From positions 1-22,455 of the forward strand of contig CAWVGT010000229.1 of the NCBI GenBank assembly GCA_963928645.1: a DNA stretch of 22,455 bases, given 5' to 3'. How positions within the stretch are numbered: position 1 is the first letter of the stretch; each line of letters opens with the position of its first letter. Origin of the DNA: Fimadaptatus sp963928645 (GTDB lineage Bacteria; Bacillota; Clostridia; Christensenellales; Aristaeellaceae). This document shows, one piece after another, positions 1-7,412 of the stretch. The notes under the pieces are model-generated. The model saw only the letters and a program-made list of their open reading frames with translations. It did no database searches and was not told where the DNA came from. The position numbers were made by a program, and so were the translations under genes.

Positions 1-1419
1 GCCGCCGGACAGCTTCACGCCGCGCTGGCCCACGACCGTGTCGTAGCCCTGCGCAAAGTGCATTATGAACTCGTGCGCGTCGGCCAGCTTCGCGGCTTCG
101 ATGACCTCCTCCTCGGTCGCGTCCGGGCGGCCGTAGAGTATGTTCTCGCGCACCGTGCCGCCGAACAGGAACACGTCCTGCTGCACTATGCCTATGTTGC
201 GGCGCAGCGACTTGAGCGTGACGTCGCGTATGTCCTGGCCGTCTATCAGTATGCGGCCGCCGGTCACGTCGTAAAAGCGCGGTATCAGGTTGCACAGCGT
301 GGTCTTGCCGCCGCCCGACGGCCCCACAAGCGCCACCGTGTGCCCCGCGTATATCTCGAAGTTCACGTCGTGCAGCACGGTCTGCGAGTCGTTGTACTTG
401 AACGTCACGTTCTCGAACTTTATGTCGCCCCTGGGCCGCTCCAGCTCGCGCGCGCCCGGGCGGTCCTCTATCTGCGGCTTGATCGTCATTATCTCGACGA
501 ACCGCCCAAACGACGCCATGCCGCGCTGATACGTCTCTATCAGGTTGGTTATCTTCTGCAGCGGCGACAGGAACAGGTTTATGTACAGTATGAACGCCGT
601 CAGGTTGCCCGCGCTCATATCGCCCTGCAGCACGAAGTACGCGCCGCAGATCAGCGCTATCAGGTAGAACACGTTCGAAAACAGCCCGATCATGGTGTGG
701 AACCGCGCCATGACGTAGTACGTGCGCGACTTCACTTTGGTAAAGCGCCGGTTGCCCTGCTCGAACTTGGCGTTTTCGTACTGCTCATTGGTGAACGACT
801 TGACTACGCGCACGCCCGAGAGCGAGTCCTCGACGCTGGCGTTTATCTCGCCCAGCTCGGCGCGCATGTCGGTGAAGCCCGCGCGCATGCGCTTGTTCCA
901 CTTGGCCGACAGCACCAGCATCACCGGCACCAGCAGCAGCAGTATCAGCGTCAGCTTCCAGTTCATCGTGGCCATTATCGTGAACGTGCCTATCAGCATG
1001 CACAGCGATATCAAAAAGTCCTCCGGGCCGTGGTGCGCCAGCTCGGCGATCTCGTTTAGGTCGTTTACTATGCGCGACATTATCTGGCCGGTCTTGGTGT
1101 TGTCAAAGTACGCAAACGGCAGCTCGTGCACGTGCTCGAACAGGTCGTGGCGCATGTCCTTCTCTATGCGCACGCCCACTATGTGCCCCCAGTACTCCAC
1201 GACCATCTGCAGCAGGTACTGCGCCACGTACAGCCCCGCCAGCAGCAGCCCCCACCGGAACACCGGCCCGAAATCGCCCGCCGGTATCAGCTGGTCTATC
1301 ACCACGTTGACCGCGCTGGGGAACACCAGCTGCAGCAGCGCCAGCACTATCGCGCACGCGAAGTCGAACGCGAACAGCTTCAAGTGGGGTTTGTAGTACG
1401 GTATGAATCGCCTAATCAT
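1..1419 (-). CDS. ABC exporter half-transporter, permease-ATPase fusion (3' end cut by window edge)
   Basis: Type IV ABC exporter (MsbA/LmrA/BmrA-like) that pumps a lipid, drug or peptide across the cytoplasmic membrane; the substrate cannot be read from sequence. The window shows 473 codons. Residues 1-310 are the transmembrane domain, with hydrophobic stretches near 15-45, 57-75, 135-170 and 245-290. Residues 333-473 are the ATPase domain, with Walker A GPSGGGKT at 366-373 and the Q-loop around QQD 413-415. The sequence runs off the left edge exactly at the LSGG signature (470-473), so roughly 110-120 residues including Walker B are missing. The start ATG at 1417-1419 has GGAGG seven bases upstream. 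It is the first gene after its own likely promoter (1453-1481). Such exporters often work as heterodimers, so a partner gene may lie to the left. Family assignment is firm. Confidence 0.95.
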   Translation of the reverse strand, partial: MIRRFIPYYKPHLKLFAFDFACAIVLALLQLVFPSAVNVVIDQLIPAGDFGPVFRWGLLLAGLYVAQYLLQMVVEYWGHIVGVRIEKDMRHDLFEHVHELPFAYFDNTKTGQIMSRIVNDLNEIAELAHHGPEDFLISLCMLIGTFTIMATMNWKLTLILLLLVPVMLVLSAKWNKRMRAGFTDMRAELGEINASVEDSLSGVRVVKSFTNEQYENAKFEQGNRRFTKVKSRTYYVMARFHTMIGLFSNVFYLIALICGAYFVLQGDMSAGNLTAFILYINLFLSPLQKITNLIETYQRGMASFGRFVEIMTIKPQIEDRPGARELERPRGDIKFENVTFKYNDSQTVLHDVNFEIYAGHTVALVGPSGGGKTTLCNLIPRFYDVTGGRILIDGQDIRDVTLKSLRRNIGIVQQDVFLFGGTVRENILYGRPDATEEEVIEAAKLADAHEFIMHFAQGYDTVVGQRGVKLSGG

Positions 1420-1452
1420 CTGTGCCTCCACGCATAAACAAGTGTCGATTCA

Positions 1453-1481
1453 ATTATACCACCCCGGCGCGGGTTTGTATA
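1453..1481 (-). promoter_or_regulatory. sigma-A-type promoter of the ABC exporter gene
   Basis: On the minus strand TATACA (1476-1481) is followed after 17 bases by TATAAT (1453-1458). A TGG immediately before it makes an extended -10. It lies about 35 bases upstream of the ABC start codon. The -10 is perfect and the -35 matches four of six. Confidence 0.65.
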
Positions 1482-1496
1482 TCCATGCAGGCGTGC

Positions 1497-1724
1497 TTAA
1501 CTCAGCTTAATTCGCGCAGGCGCAAGCGGATCCGCTGCCGATTTGCTCCCTCTGGGCGAATACGCTTTGTACAGTTTCCTGTACTCCAGTTCCTCAAGCT
1601 GCGCGCTTAGCAGGCGGACAGGCGCGTTCTGTGGTATGGTGATCTCCGAATTCAGCGCTATGACCAGTTGACCGTGTCGCTCAAATATCTTATACTGGTC
1701 TTGCTTAAGATAGACTTCTTCCAT
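1497..1724 (-). pseudogene. IS1182-like transposase, N-terminal remnant
   Basis: A 75-codon reading frame resembles the N-terminal region of IS1182-family DDE transposases: an IPQNAPVRLLS stretch, then LEELEYRKLYKAYSPRGSKS, then AADP. In the family this leads into the LLK-type helix of the conserved N-terminal domain. Here the similarity stops after AADP and the frame ends nine residues later, so the whole catalytic DDE domain (usually 350 or more residues) is absent. The stretch is clearly more AT-rich than its neighbours, as expected for acquired DNA. I see no good ribosome site. The start codon lies in the loop of a 10-bp inverted repeat (1705-1737). It could instead be a small unrelated protein; the family match is from memory of conserved residues, not from a search. 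Confidence 0.5.
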
Positions 1725-1737
1725 ACATCTATCTTAA
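1705..1737. repeat. 10-bp perfect inverted repeat around the transposase remnant start
   Basis: TTAAGATAGA (1705-1714) and TCTATCTTAA (1728-1737) are exact reverse complements separated by 13 bases. The loop contains the remnant's ATG (1722-1724 on the minus strand). In RNA this would form a hairpin that presents or hides the start codon. Confidence 0.6.
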
Positions 1738-1740
1738 TCA

Positions 1741-1793
1741 AAAAGACGAGGTTTGGATACCCCTTTGGGGTGCGCCTTGCCTCGTCTTTTTTT
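1741..1793. terminator. Bidirectional rho-independent terminator
   Basis: AAAAGACGAGG (1741-1751) pairs with CCTCGTCTTTT (1780-1790), followed by more T residues. An inner ACCCC-TTT-GGGGT hairpin (1759-1771) sits in the loop. A-tracts and T-tracts flank the stem, so it can work in both directions. It lies just after the foldase gene on the minus strand, whose transcript it probably ends. Confidence 0.8.
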
Positions 1794-1844
1794 GTTGGGG
1801 TGTTTTGCAACGCGCCCGGGCATGGATCCCAGCAGGGCTGCGCG

Positions 1845-3338
1845 TCAGCCCTGCGCGGCGTCGTCGGTCGCGGTATCGTCGGTCGCGGTATCGTCGGTCG
1901 TCGCGTCATCGGTCGCCGCGTCGTCAGTCGTCGCTTCATCGGTCGTCGCGTCATCGGTCGCAGCGTCGTCGCCGACTATGCTCTGCTCGACGGCCTGCTG
2001 TTCGGCCAGCGTCTCGGCGCGCACCAGGTTCTCGGGATAGCGGTACAGCGCGCCCAGCCCGTCGCGATACGCGTTGAGCGCGTCGTTGTACGCCTCGCTC
2101 TGGCGCTCGGCGAGCAGCTCGGCCCGGAGCGACTCGGCCGTCTCGTCGGTCAGCGCGACCTCGCCCGGCTCCAGGTCGCTGAAGTACAGCAGTATATGCG
2201 CGCCGTACTCGGTCAGCGCCGGCTCGGCGGTCACGTCGCCCACGTTCTCAAGCGCCATCGCGCCGTCTACGAACTCGGCCACCAGCGTCGCCGCGCCGTC
2301 GTAGACCATGTAGCCCTCGGACTTGTACGGCTCGCTCTGCATTCCCGGATCCTCGCCGTATTCCTCGACCAGCGCGTCGAAGTCCTCGCCGGCCTCTATG
2401 CGCGCCATTATCTCGTCTACCTTGTCCTTTATGTTGGCATAGGCGGCCTGCTTGAGCGCCTCGTACTGCGCGTCGTAGTCGTCGGGCTTCTCGCTCAGTG
2501 CGACCAGCTCGCTTATCTTCTGGGCGTCCTCGTCCTGGTATTTTATCAGTATGTGCTTTATCGTGCGTATGCCCTCGGGCGTATACGCCGGGCGCGCGCC
2601 GTACATGCACTGCAGCACGTAGGACGCCAGGTCGTTTTCATAGGTCTGCCTGTCGCTCTCTACGGTCTGGGCATAGCTCTCGGCCACGTCGGCGTCGCTC
2701 ACCTGCACGTCCTGCGTCAGCTGCTCGTACAGCCGCTCATACGCGAGTTCGGCCTGGGCCTGCTCCAGCAGCGCATCCACGGTGTAGCCGTAATCCTCCA
2801 GCTGCGCCAGCGTCTGCGCCGCCAGCTCGTCCTCGGTCAGCTCGCCGTCGTTCAGGCTGTCGTAGAGGTCGGCATACGTCGCGTCGTAGGTGGCCTGCGC
2901 CTCGGCGCGCAGCTCGCTCAGCTCGTCATCGCTGAACACGTCCAGGCCGCGCTCGGCCTCCATCAGCTGCTCGACCTTGGACATTATCGCCGCGTCCAGC
3001 GTCACCTGCTGCATCATGGCCAGCATTTCGGGGTCGGACTCGTCGTAGCCGTAATATGCGTACATCTCAACCACATACGAATACAGCTCGGCGGTGTCCG
3101 CGGCGGTGATCTGCACGTCGCCTATCGTGGCCACTATCGACGAATCCACGCTCGGGCGCGCGTCCTGAGTGGGTGTGGGCTCGGCCTGCTCGGCCGCGGC
3201 GTCGCCATCGGCCGCGTCGGTGGCCTGTTCGGTCGCGGCATCGCCATCGGCCGCGTCGGCCAGCGCGCCCATCGCGCCCGTCAACAGCAGCGCCGCCAGT
3301 ATCAGCGCCAGCAGGCGCGCCATGGTATCTGTTCTCAT
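1845..3338 (-). CDS. Secreted PpiC-type peptidyl-prolyl isomerase / foldase with acidic repeat tail
   Basis: Likely an extracytoplasmic foldase of the PrsA/SurA type that isomerises X-Pro bonds in exported proteins. The 497-residue product has an N-terminal signal segment (about 7-27) ending in an AxA-like site (ALA-DA). The expected lipobox cysteine of PrsA lipoproteins is absent: the motif reads LTGA. A Thr/Ala/acidic linker (28-65) is followed by a mostly helical SurA_N-like region (66-255). The parvulin domain is at about 258-386: IKHILIKY, AGEDFDALVEEYGED, then GAHILLYFSD. The last 41 residues are eight five-residue repeats of the TDDAA/TDDAT type. The first ATG is chosen because AAGGAGAGG lies 10 bases upstream; an internal Met at residue 6 would be too far. 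The protein is very acidic. A promoter lies at 3390-3419 and a terminator at 1741-1793, so it is probably a single-gene transcript. Confidence 0.85.
   Translation of the reverse strand: MRTDTMARLLALILAALLLTGAMGALADAADGDAATEQATDAADGDAAAEQAEPTPTQDARPSVDSSIVATIGDVQITAADTAELYSYVVEMYAYYGYDESDPEMLAMMQQVTLDAAIMSKVEQLMEAERGLDVFSDDELSELRAEAQATYDATYADLYDSLNDGELTEDELAAQTLAQLEDYGYTVDALLEQAQAELAYERLYEQLTQDVQVSDADVAESYAQTVESDRQTYENDLASYVLQCMYGARPAYTPEGIRTIKHILIKYQDEDAQKISELVALSEKPDDYDAQYEALKQAAYANIKDKVDEIMARIEAGEDFDALVEEYGEDPGMQSEPYKSEGYMVYDGAATLVAEFVDGAMALENVGDVTAEPALTEYGAHILLYFSDLEPGEVALTDETAESLRAELLAERQSEAYNDALNAYRDGLGALYRYPENLVRAETLAEQQAVEQSIVGDDAATDDATTDEATTDDAATDDATTDDTATDDTATDDAAQG
1854..1973 (-). 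repeat. 15-bp coding tandem repeat (acidic tail of foldase)
   Basis: Eight 15-bp units encode residues 456-495 of the foldase, each giving Thr-Asp-Asp-(Ala/Thr)-(Ala/Thr) with small changes (one TDEAT). The units keep the reading frame, so copy-number change would lengthen or shorten the tail without a frameshift. Confidence 0.85.
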
Positions 3339-3389
3339 CTGACAAACCCCTCTCCTTGAATGTGAATCACGCGCGGTGCGTGTAACTGC

Positions 3390-3419
3390 ATTTTGTCACA
3401 CATACAGCGCGCGTGTCAA
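3390..3419 (-). promoter_or_regulatory. Probable sigma-A promoter of the foldase gene
   Basis: A perfect TTGACA (3414-3419, minus strand) is followed after 18 bases by CAAAAT (3390-3395), which matches four of six positions of the -10 consensus. It is about 50 bases upstream of the foldase start. Confidence 0.5.
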
Positions 3420-3536
3420 TCGATTTTGTAATTTATTCATGCTTTGTACACAAACCCAGCCGCCTTTGGTCATGCGCATGCCTCGAAGACCGGCATGAGC
3501 GCTTGCCCGAACGCGCGCAGCTCGAATGCACTGGTT

Positions 3537-3720
3537 GGACAGCTGCGCCGGCGGTTCATTGGCCGCCGGCTTTCCCGCCGATACCTTGCGCAAGCCCGCC
3601 CTGGCGCGCAGGCCCGCATGCACCGGATGGACAGCTGCGCCGGCGGTTCATTGGCCGCCGGCATTTCCGCCGATACCTGAGCGCAACCTCGCCCTGGCGC
3701 GCAGGCCCGCCTGCCCCGGC
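3537..3720. repeat. Two tandem 92-bp repeats with strong hairpin
   Basis: Copy 1 starts at 3537 and copy 2 at 3629, each beginning GGACAGCTGCGCCGG. A more decayed partial copy seems to precede them (about 3500-3536). Each copy holds a perfect 8-bp stem, GCCGGCGG / CCGCCGGC, with an 8-base loop. This fills the space between the foldase promoter and the hisIE stop codon. Short open frames here are unconvincing and have no ribosome site. The hairpins could cap the 3' end of the his transcript but lack a T-tract. Confidence 0.85.
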
Positions 3721-3722
3721 GC

Positions 3723-4370
3723 TCACTTGCGGCGCGAGCGCAGCTCGGCGTACAGCTCCTCGGGCCGCATGCCCTGGTTGGACAGCAGCACCATCAGGTG
3801 GTACAGCAGGTCGCTGGCCTCGTAGCGCAGCTCGGCGTTGGAGCCCTTGACCGCGGCGATTATCGTCTCGCTGGCCTCCTCGCCGACCTTCTTGCAGATC
3901 TTCTCGACGCCCTTTTCGAGCAGGTAGTTGGTGTACGAGCCGGCGACCGGGTTGGCCTTGCGGCCCTCTATGACCTCGAACACCTCCTCGAGCACGTGGC
4001 TGCTGGCGGGCGCCGCGCCGTCCGCGCCGGTCAGCGAGTTGTGGAAGCAGCTGTACTCGCCGGTGTGGCACGCCACGCCGACCTGATCGATCTTCAGCAG
4101 CAGCGCGTCGCCGTCGCAGTCGTAGAGCACCTCGCGCACGTGCTGCACGTTGCCCGACGTCGCACCCTTCTGCCACAGCTCCTGGCGCGAGCGGCTGAAG
4201 TAGGTCGCAAGGCCCGTGCTCAGCGTGGCTTCAAGCGACTCGCGGTTCATGTACGCCAGCATCACCACATCGCCCGACTTTACGTCCTGCGCGACCGCCG
4301 GTATCAGCCCGTCCGGGCCGAACTTGAGCGCGTCCAGTTTCGATGCGTCCACGGTAAACCTGTTATCCAT
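3723..4370 (-). CDS. hisIE: Bifunctional phosphoribosyl-AMP cyclohydrolase / phosphoribosyl-ATP pyrophosphatase
   Basis: Catalyses steps 2 and 3 of histidine synthesis: PR-ATP to PR-AMP plus pyrophosphate (HisE part), then opening of the adenine ring to ProFAR (HisI part). In the 215-residue form the HisI domain (about 10-112) shows the metal-binding DCDGD (84-88). Zinc cysteines are likely C85, C101 and C108 (CHTGEYSC). The HisE domain (about 125-210) shows EEVFEVIEGRK, KVGEEASETIIAA with E164/E165/E168, and EASDLLYHL. I chose the ATG at 4368-4370 because GAGG lies nine bases before it; two in-frame ATGs further upstream (4385, 4400) lack such a site. It is the last his gene here and is 289 bp after hisA, a wide gap for this operon. 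Confidence 0.95.
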   Translation of the reverse strand: MDNRFTVDASKLDALKFGPDGLIPAVAQDVKSGDVVMLAYMNRESLEATLSTGLATYFSRSRQELWQKGATSGNVQHVREVLYDCDGDALLLKIDQVGVACHTGEYSCFHNSLTGADGAAPASSHVLEEVFEVIEGRKANPVAGSYTNYLLEKGVEKICKKVGEEASETIIAAVKGSNAELRYEASDLLYHLMVLLSNQGMRPEELYAELRSRRK

Positions 4371-4659
4371 ATCGTCACGCCTCATTTCATTTATAAGCAT
4401 TGCGTCTTTGCCGCGCCGGTCGTGCGGCGCCTGAACGGCCGCCCGGCGCGCTCATCCGGCGCGCCGCCGAGTTCGAGCAGCGCCTCAGCGTCGCGCGTTG
4501 CCAAAGCCGGCGCGCCGCGGGCACACCGCCGCATCGCACGCGCCGCCGCTCAAGCCGATGTGCCGCGCCTCGTGCGCGCTGTCGCCCGAGCCGGCGCGCC
4601 GCGCATCAGGCGCGCCGCCCGCGGGCCCGCGCGAAGCTGGCGCTTGCCCCGCGCCGCGC
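4371..4659. other. 289-bp gap between hisA and hisIE, no gene seen
   Basis: Extremely GC-rich spacer with no credible reading frame. A short GGCGCGCC-centred motif recurs at about 4458, 4508, 4591 and 4608. In many relatives hisF occupies this position; I find no HisF motifs on either strand. Confidence 0.6.
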
Positions 4660-5376
4660 TCAGTGCGCTATGCGCAGCGCCTGGCCCAGCGTGAGCCGGC
4701 CCTCGTACAGCGCCTTGCCGATTATCGCGCCCTCGCAGCCCAGCTGCTTTACCTGCTCCACGTCCTCGGGCGAGCTCACGCCGCCGGAGGCGATTATGCG
4801 CATGCCGCTCTTTTCGGCCAGCTCGCCTATGCTGCTCAGGCCGGGGCCGGACAGCATGCCGTCGCGCGCGATGTCGGTGTAGACAATGTACAGCGCGCCG
4901 GCCTCGCGCATGCTCAGCGCCAGCTCCAGCGGCGTCACGTCCGAGCCCTCGACCCAGCCCTGCACCGCGACGCGCCCGTCGCGCGCGTCTATGCCTATCG
5001 CTACGCGCTCGCCGCCAAAGCGCCTTATCGCCTCGCGCACCAGCTCGGGGTCCTTGAGCGCGGCCGTGCCCAGTATCACGCGCGCTATGCCGCCCTCCAG
5101 CAGGCGCTCGATAGTGGCCATGTCGCGTATGCCGCCGCCCAGCTGTATCTTTGCCGGCACCTGCCGGGCTATCTCCAGCGCCAGCGCCTTGTTGCCGCCC
5201 TCGCCGCCGGTGAACGCCCCGTCCAGATCGACCATGTGCAGATACCGCGCGCCCTCGCCGTAGAACTGCCGCGCCAGCATCAGCGGGTCGCCATACACCG
5301 TCATGTCGTCCGCGCGCCCCTGCCTGAGCCGCACCGCGCGGCCCTCCACCATGTCGATCGCCGGATATATATTCAT
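4660..5376 (-). CDS. hisA: ProFAR isomerase (phosphoribosylformimino-AICAR ribotide isomerase)
   Basis: Performs the Amadori rearrangement of ProFAR to PRFAR, a cytosolic step of histidine synthesis. The 238-residue product is a full-length (beta/alpha)8 barrel. Asp8 (in YPAIDMV) and Asp130 (in AIGIDARDG) fit the general acid/base pair. HMVDLDGAF (47-55), the phosphate-binding GGGIR (80-84), YTDIARDGM (166-174) and IIASGGVSS (194-202) are the usual signatures. The YTDIxRDG form and an isolated hisA position argue for HisA rather than HisF. GGGGAGG lies 12 bases before the ATG, slightly far. A 101-bp gap separates it from hisB, containing a possible extended -10 promoter (5418-5426). Its normal next-step partner, HisH/HisF, is not in the window. 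Confidence 0.95.
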   Translation of the reverse strand: MNIYPAIDMVEGRAVRLRQGRADDMTVYGDPLMLARQFYGEGARYLHMVDLDGAFTGGEGGNKALALEIARQVPAKIQLGGGIRDMATIERLLEGGIARVILGTAALKDPELVREAIRRFGGERVAIGIDARDGRVAVQGWVEGSDVTPLELALSMREAGALYIVYTDIARDGMLSGPGLSSIGELAEKSGMRIIASGGVSSPEDVEQVKQLGCEGAIIGKALYEGRLTLGQALRIAH

Positions 5377-5417
5377 TTGGACAAGTTTCCTCCCCTGACC
5401 AAGCGTATTTCAGGTAA

Positions 5418-5426
5418 ATAATACCA
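5418..5426 (-). promoter_or_regulatory. Possible internal promoter before hisA (extended -10)
   Basis: TGGTATTAT on the minus strand is an extended -10 element in a short AT-rich patch within the hisB-hisA gap, about 40 bases upstream of hisA. I see no good -35 hexamer, so this is tentative. Confidence 0.35.
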
Positions 5427-5477
5427 TATATTCGGTTAAGCGCGCCCGCACGCCCGCCGTGCGCATGTGTAAATATT

Positions 5478-6059
5478 TCAGATAACGCCCTTGGTCGACG
5501 GCACGCCGTTCACGCGCGGCGATATCTCTATCGCCTGCATCAGCGCGCGCCCAAACGCCTTGAACATCGCCTCCAGCATGTGGTGCGAGTTGCGCCCCTC
5601 GCAGCGCAGGTGCAGCGTTATGCCCGCGTTGACCGCGACTGCCCGGAAGAACTCCTCGGCCAGCTGGCAGTCGAACAGCCCGCAACTGGGCTGCGGGAAC
5701 TCCGCGTCGAACACCAGCAGTCCCCGCCCGCTTATGTCCAGCGCGCACAGCGCCAGCGCCTCGTCCATCGGGAAGTAGCACGAGCCCGCGCGCATTATGC
5801 CGCTCTTGTCACCCAGCGCCCGCTTCATCGCCAGCCCCAGGCAGATGCCGCAGTCCTCCACGGTGTGGTGCGCGTCCACGTCCAGGTCGCCCGCGCACTT
5901 GAGCTCCAGGTCTATCAATCCGAACCGGCACATAGCGTCCAGCATGTGGTCAAAGAAGCCCACGCCGGTGTTGACGCTGGCCTGGCCCTCGCCGTCCAGC
6001 TCCAGCTCCAGGCTTATGCGCGTCTCGTTGGTGTCGCGCGCCATCTCGGCCGTCCTCAT
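5478..6059 (-). CDS. hisB: Imidazoleglycerol-phosphate dehydratase
   Basis: Converts imidazole glycerol phosphate to imidazole acetol phosphate, using manganese. The 193-residue product is the monofunctional bacterial type, with no fused phosphatase domain. Signatures are GFFDHML (34-40), the metal-binding HHTVED (64-69) and the second histidine cluster NSHHMLEA (157-164). The C-terminus ends in STKGVI, typical of the family. Its ATG overlaps the hisD stop by four bases (ATGA), so the two are translationally coupled. HisC, often between hisD and hisB, is therefore absent here. A second Met at residue 6 is possible, but the overlapping start is favoured. Confidence 0.95.
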   Translation of the reverse strand: MRTAEMARDTNETRISLELELDGEGQASVNTGVGFFDHMLDAMCRFGLIDLELKCAGDLDVDAHHTVEDCGICLGLAMKRALGDKSGIMRAGSCYFPMDEALALCALDISGRGLLVFDAEFPQPSCGLFDCQLAEEFFRAVAVNAGITLHLRCEGRNSHHMLEAMFKAFGRALMQAIEISPRVNGVPSTKGVI

Positions 6060-7354
6060 CGCTCATCCCCCTCAAAGCGCACCTCCACGGCGCGGGCGTG
6101 CGCGTCCAGTCCCTCGGCGCGCGCAAACGCCGCCACGTCGTCCGCCGCGGCCCTGAGCGCGTCGCGCTCGCAGTAGATTATCGACGAGCGCTTGACAAAG
6201 TCGTCCACCGACAGCGGCGACGAGAACCGCGCCGTGCCCGACGTGGGCAGCACGTGGTTGGGCCCGGCGTAGTAGTCGCCCAGCGGTTCGGGCGAATACC
6301 GCCCCAGGAATATCGCGCCCGCGTTGCGCACCCGGCCCAGGTACTCGAACGGGCTGCTCAGCATCAGCTCCAGGTGCTCGGGCGCGACCAGGTTGGCCGC
6401 GTCCATGCCCTGCTCGATGGAGTCGCACAGCAGTATCGTGCCGTAGTCGTCTATCGAGCGGCCCGCTATCTCCGCGCGGCCCAGCGCGGCCAGCTGGCGC
6501 GGCAGCTCCTGCTGCACCTCGAGCGCCAGCCGCTCGCTGTCGGTTATCAGCACCGCCTGCGCCAGCGCGTCGTGCTCGGCCTGCGAGAGCAGGTCGGCCG
6601 CCACGTAGCGCGCCGGCGCGCTGGCGTCGGCCACGACCAGCACCTCGCTCGGCCCCGCGATCATGTCTATGCCCACATAGCCGAACACCTCGCGCTTGGC
6701 GTTGGCCACGAATATGTTGCCCGGGCCGGTTATCTTGTCCACGCGCGGCACCGACTCGGTGCCGAACGCCGCCGCCGCTATCGCCTGCGCGCCGCCTATG
6801 CGGTATATCTCGGTCGCGCCGGCCTCGCGCGCCGACACCAGCGTCAGCGGATACACGCTGCCGTCGCGCATGGGCGGCGTCAGCAGCGCTATGCGCCTCA
6901 CGCCGGCCACCGCCGCGGGTATCACGTTCATCAGCACGCTGGACGGATACATCGCCGTGCCGCCCGGCGCGTACACCGCCGCGCTGTCCAGCGGCGTGAC
7001 CTTCTGGCCCAGCGCGTAGCCGGGTTCGTCAAAGTCCAGCCAGGTCAGCTTCTTCTGCTTTTCGTGGTAGGCGCGTATGCGCGCGGCGCTGTGGCGCATC
7101 GCCTCCAGCAGGCGCCTGTCCACGCTTTCATAGGCCGCGTCAATCTCCTGCTCGCTGACCCTTATCGTATCGGGGGTCAGCCGCGCGTGGTCAAAGCGCT
7201 CGGTGTACTCTATCAGCGCCGCGTCGCCGCGCGCGCGTATCCCCGCGATTATCGCGCGCACGCTCTCGCGCACGCCCTCGTCGGCCAGCTGCGACCGGCC
7301 CCTGAGCCGCTCGGGCAGCTCGCCGGTGAACCTTATTATTGGAAGCATCGTCAT
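6056..7354 (-). CDS. hisD: Histidinol dehydrogenase
   Basis: Catalyses the last two steps of histidine synthesis, histidinol to histidine with two NAD, using zinc. In the 432-residue form the zinc ligands fit Q258 and H261 (LLSQAEHD), D360 (GDYYAGPNHVLPTSG) and H419. The catalytic pair is E326/H327 (APEHLEL). The GPGNIFVANAKREVFG stretch (210-225) is diagnostic. This numbering nearly matches the E. coli enzyme, which supports the start at 7354. AGGAGAG lies just upstream, with four bases between AGGAGA and the ATG. A second ATG at 7348 has looser spacing, and the frame stays open to 7438 without a ribosome site. Upstream lies a 700-bp repeat array instead of hisG directly. Confidence 0.96.
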   Translation of the reverse strand: MTMLPIIRFTGELPERLRGRSQLADEGVRESVRAIIAGIRARGDAALIEYTERFDHARLTPDTIRVSEQEIDAAYESVDRRLLEAMRHSAARIRAYHEKQKKLTWLDFDEPGYALGQKVTPLDSAAVYAPGGTAMYPSSVLMNVIPAAVAGVRRIALLTPPMRDGSVYPLTLVSAREAGATEIYRIGGAQAIAAAAFGTESVPRVDKITGPGNIFVANAKREVFGYVGIDMIAGPSEVLVVADASAPARYVAADLLSQAEHDALAQAVLITDSERLALEVQQELPRQLAALGRAEIAGRSIDDYGTILLCDSIEQGMDAANLVAPEHLELMLSSPFEYLGRVRNAGAIFLGRYSPEPLGDYYAGPNHVLPTSGTARFSSPLSVDDFVKRSSIIYCERDALRAAADDVAAFARAEGLDAHARAVEVRFEGDER

Positions 7355-7412
7355 GCACTCTCCTGAATCGTATGTGGGCGCCGGGAGCAGCGCGCGTGTT
7401 GAGCCGCGTGGG

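Noticed and set aside
1668..3359. 563-residue plus-strand frame opposite the foldase gene
   Set aside because: It is the antisense shadow of a well-supported gene with signal peptide, parvulin domain and ribosome site; long antisense frames are common at this GC content.
3556..4176. 206-residue minus-strand frame overlapping hisIE
   Set aside because: Out-of-frame shadow of hisIE, running on into the 92-bp repeats.
4401..4659. Remnant of hisF between hisA and hisIE
   Set aside because: The gap is much shorter than hisF (about 750 bp) and no HisF-like motif is visible in any frame.
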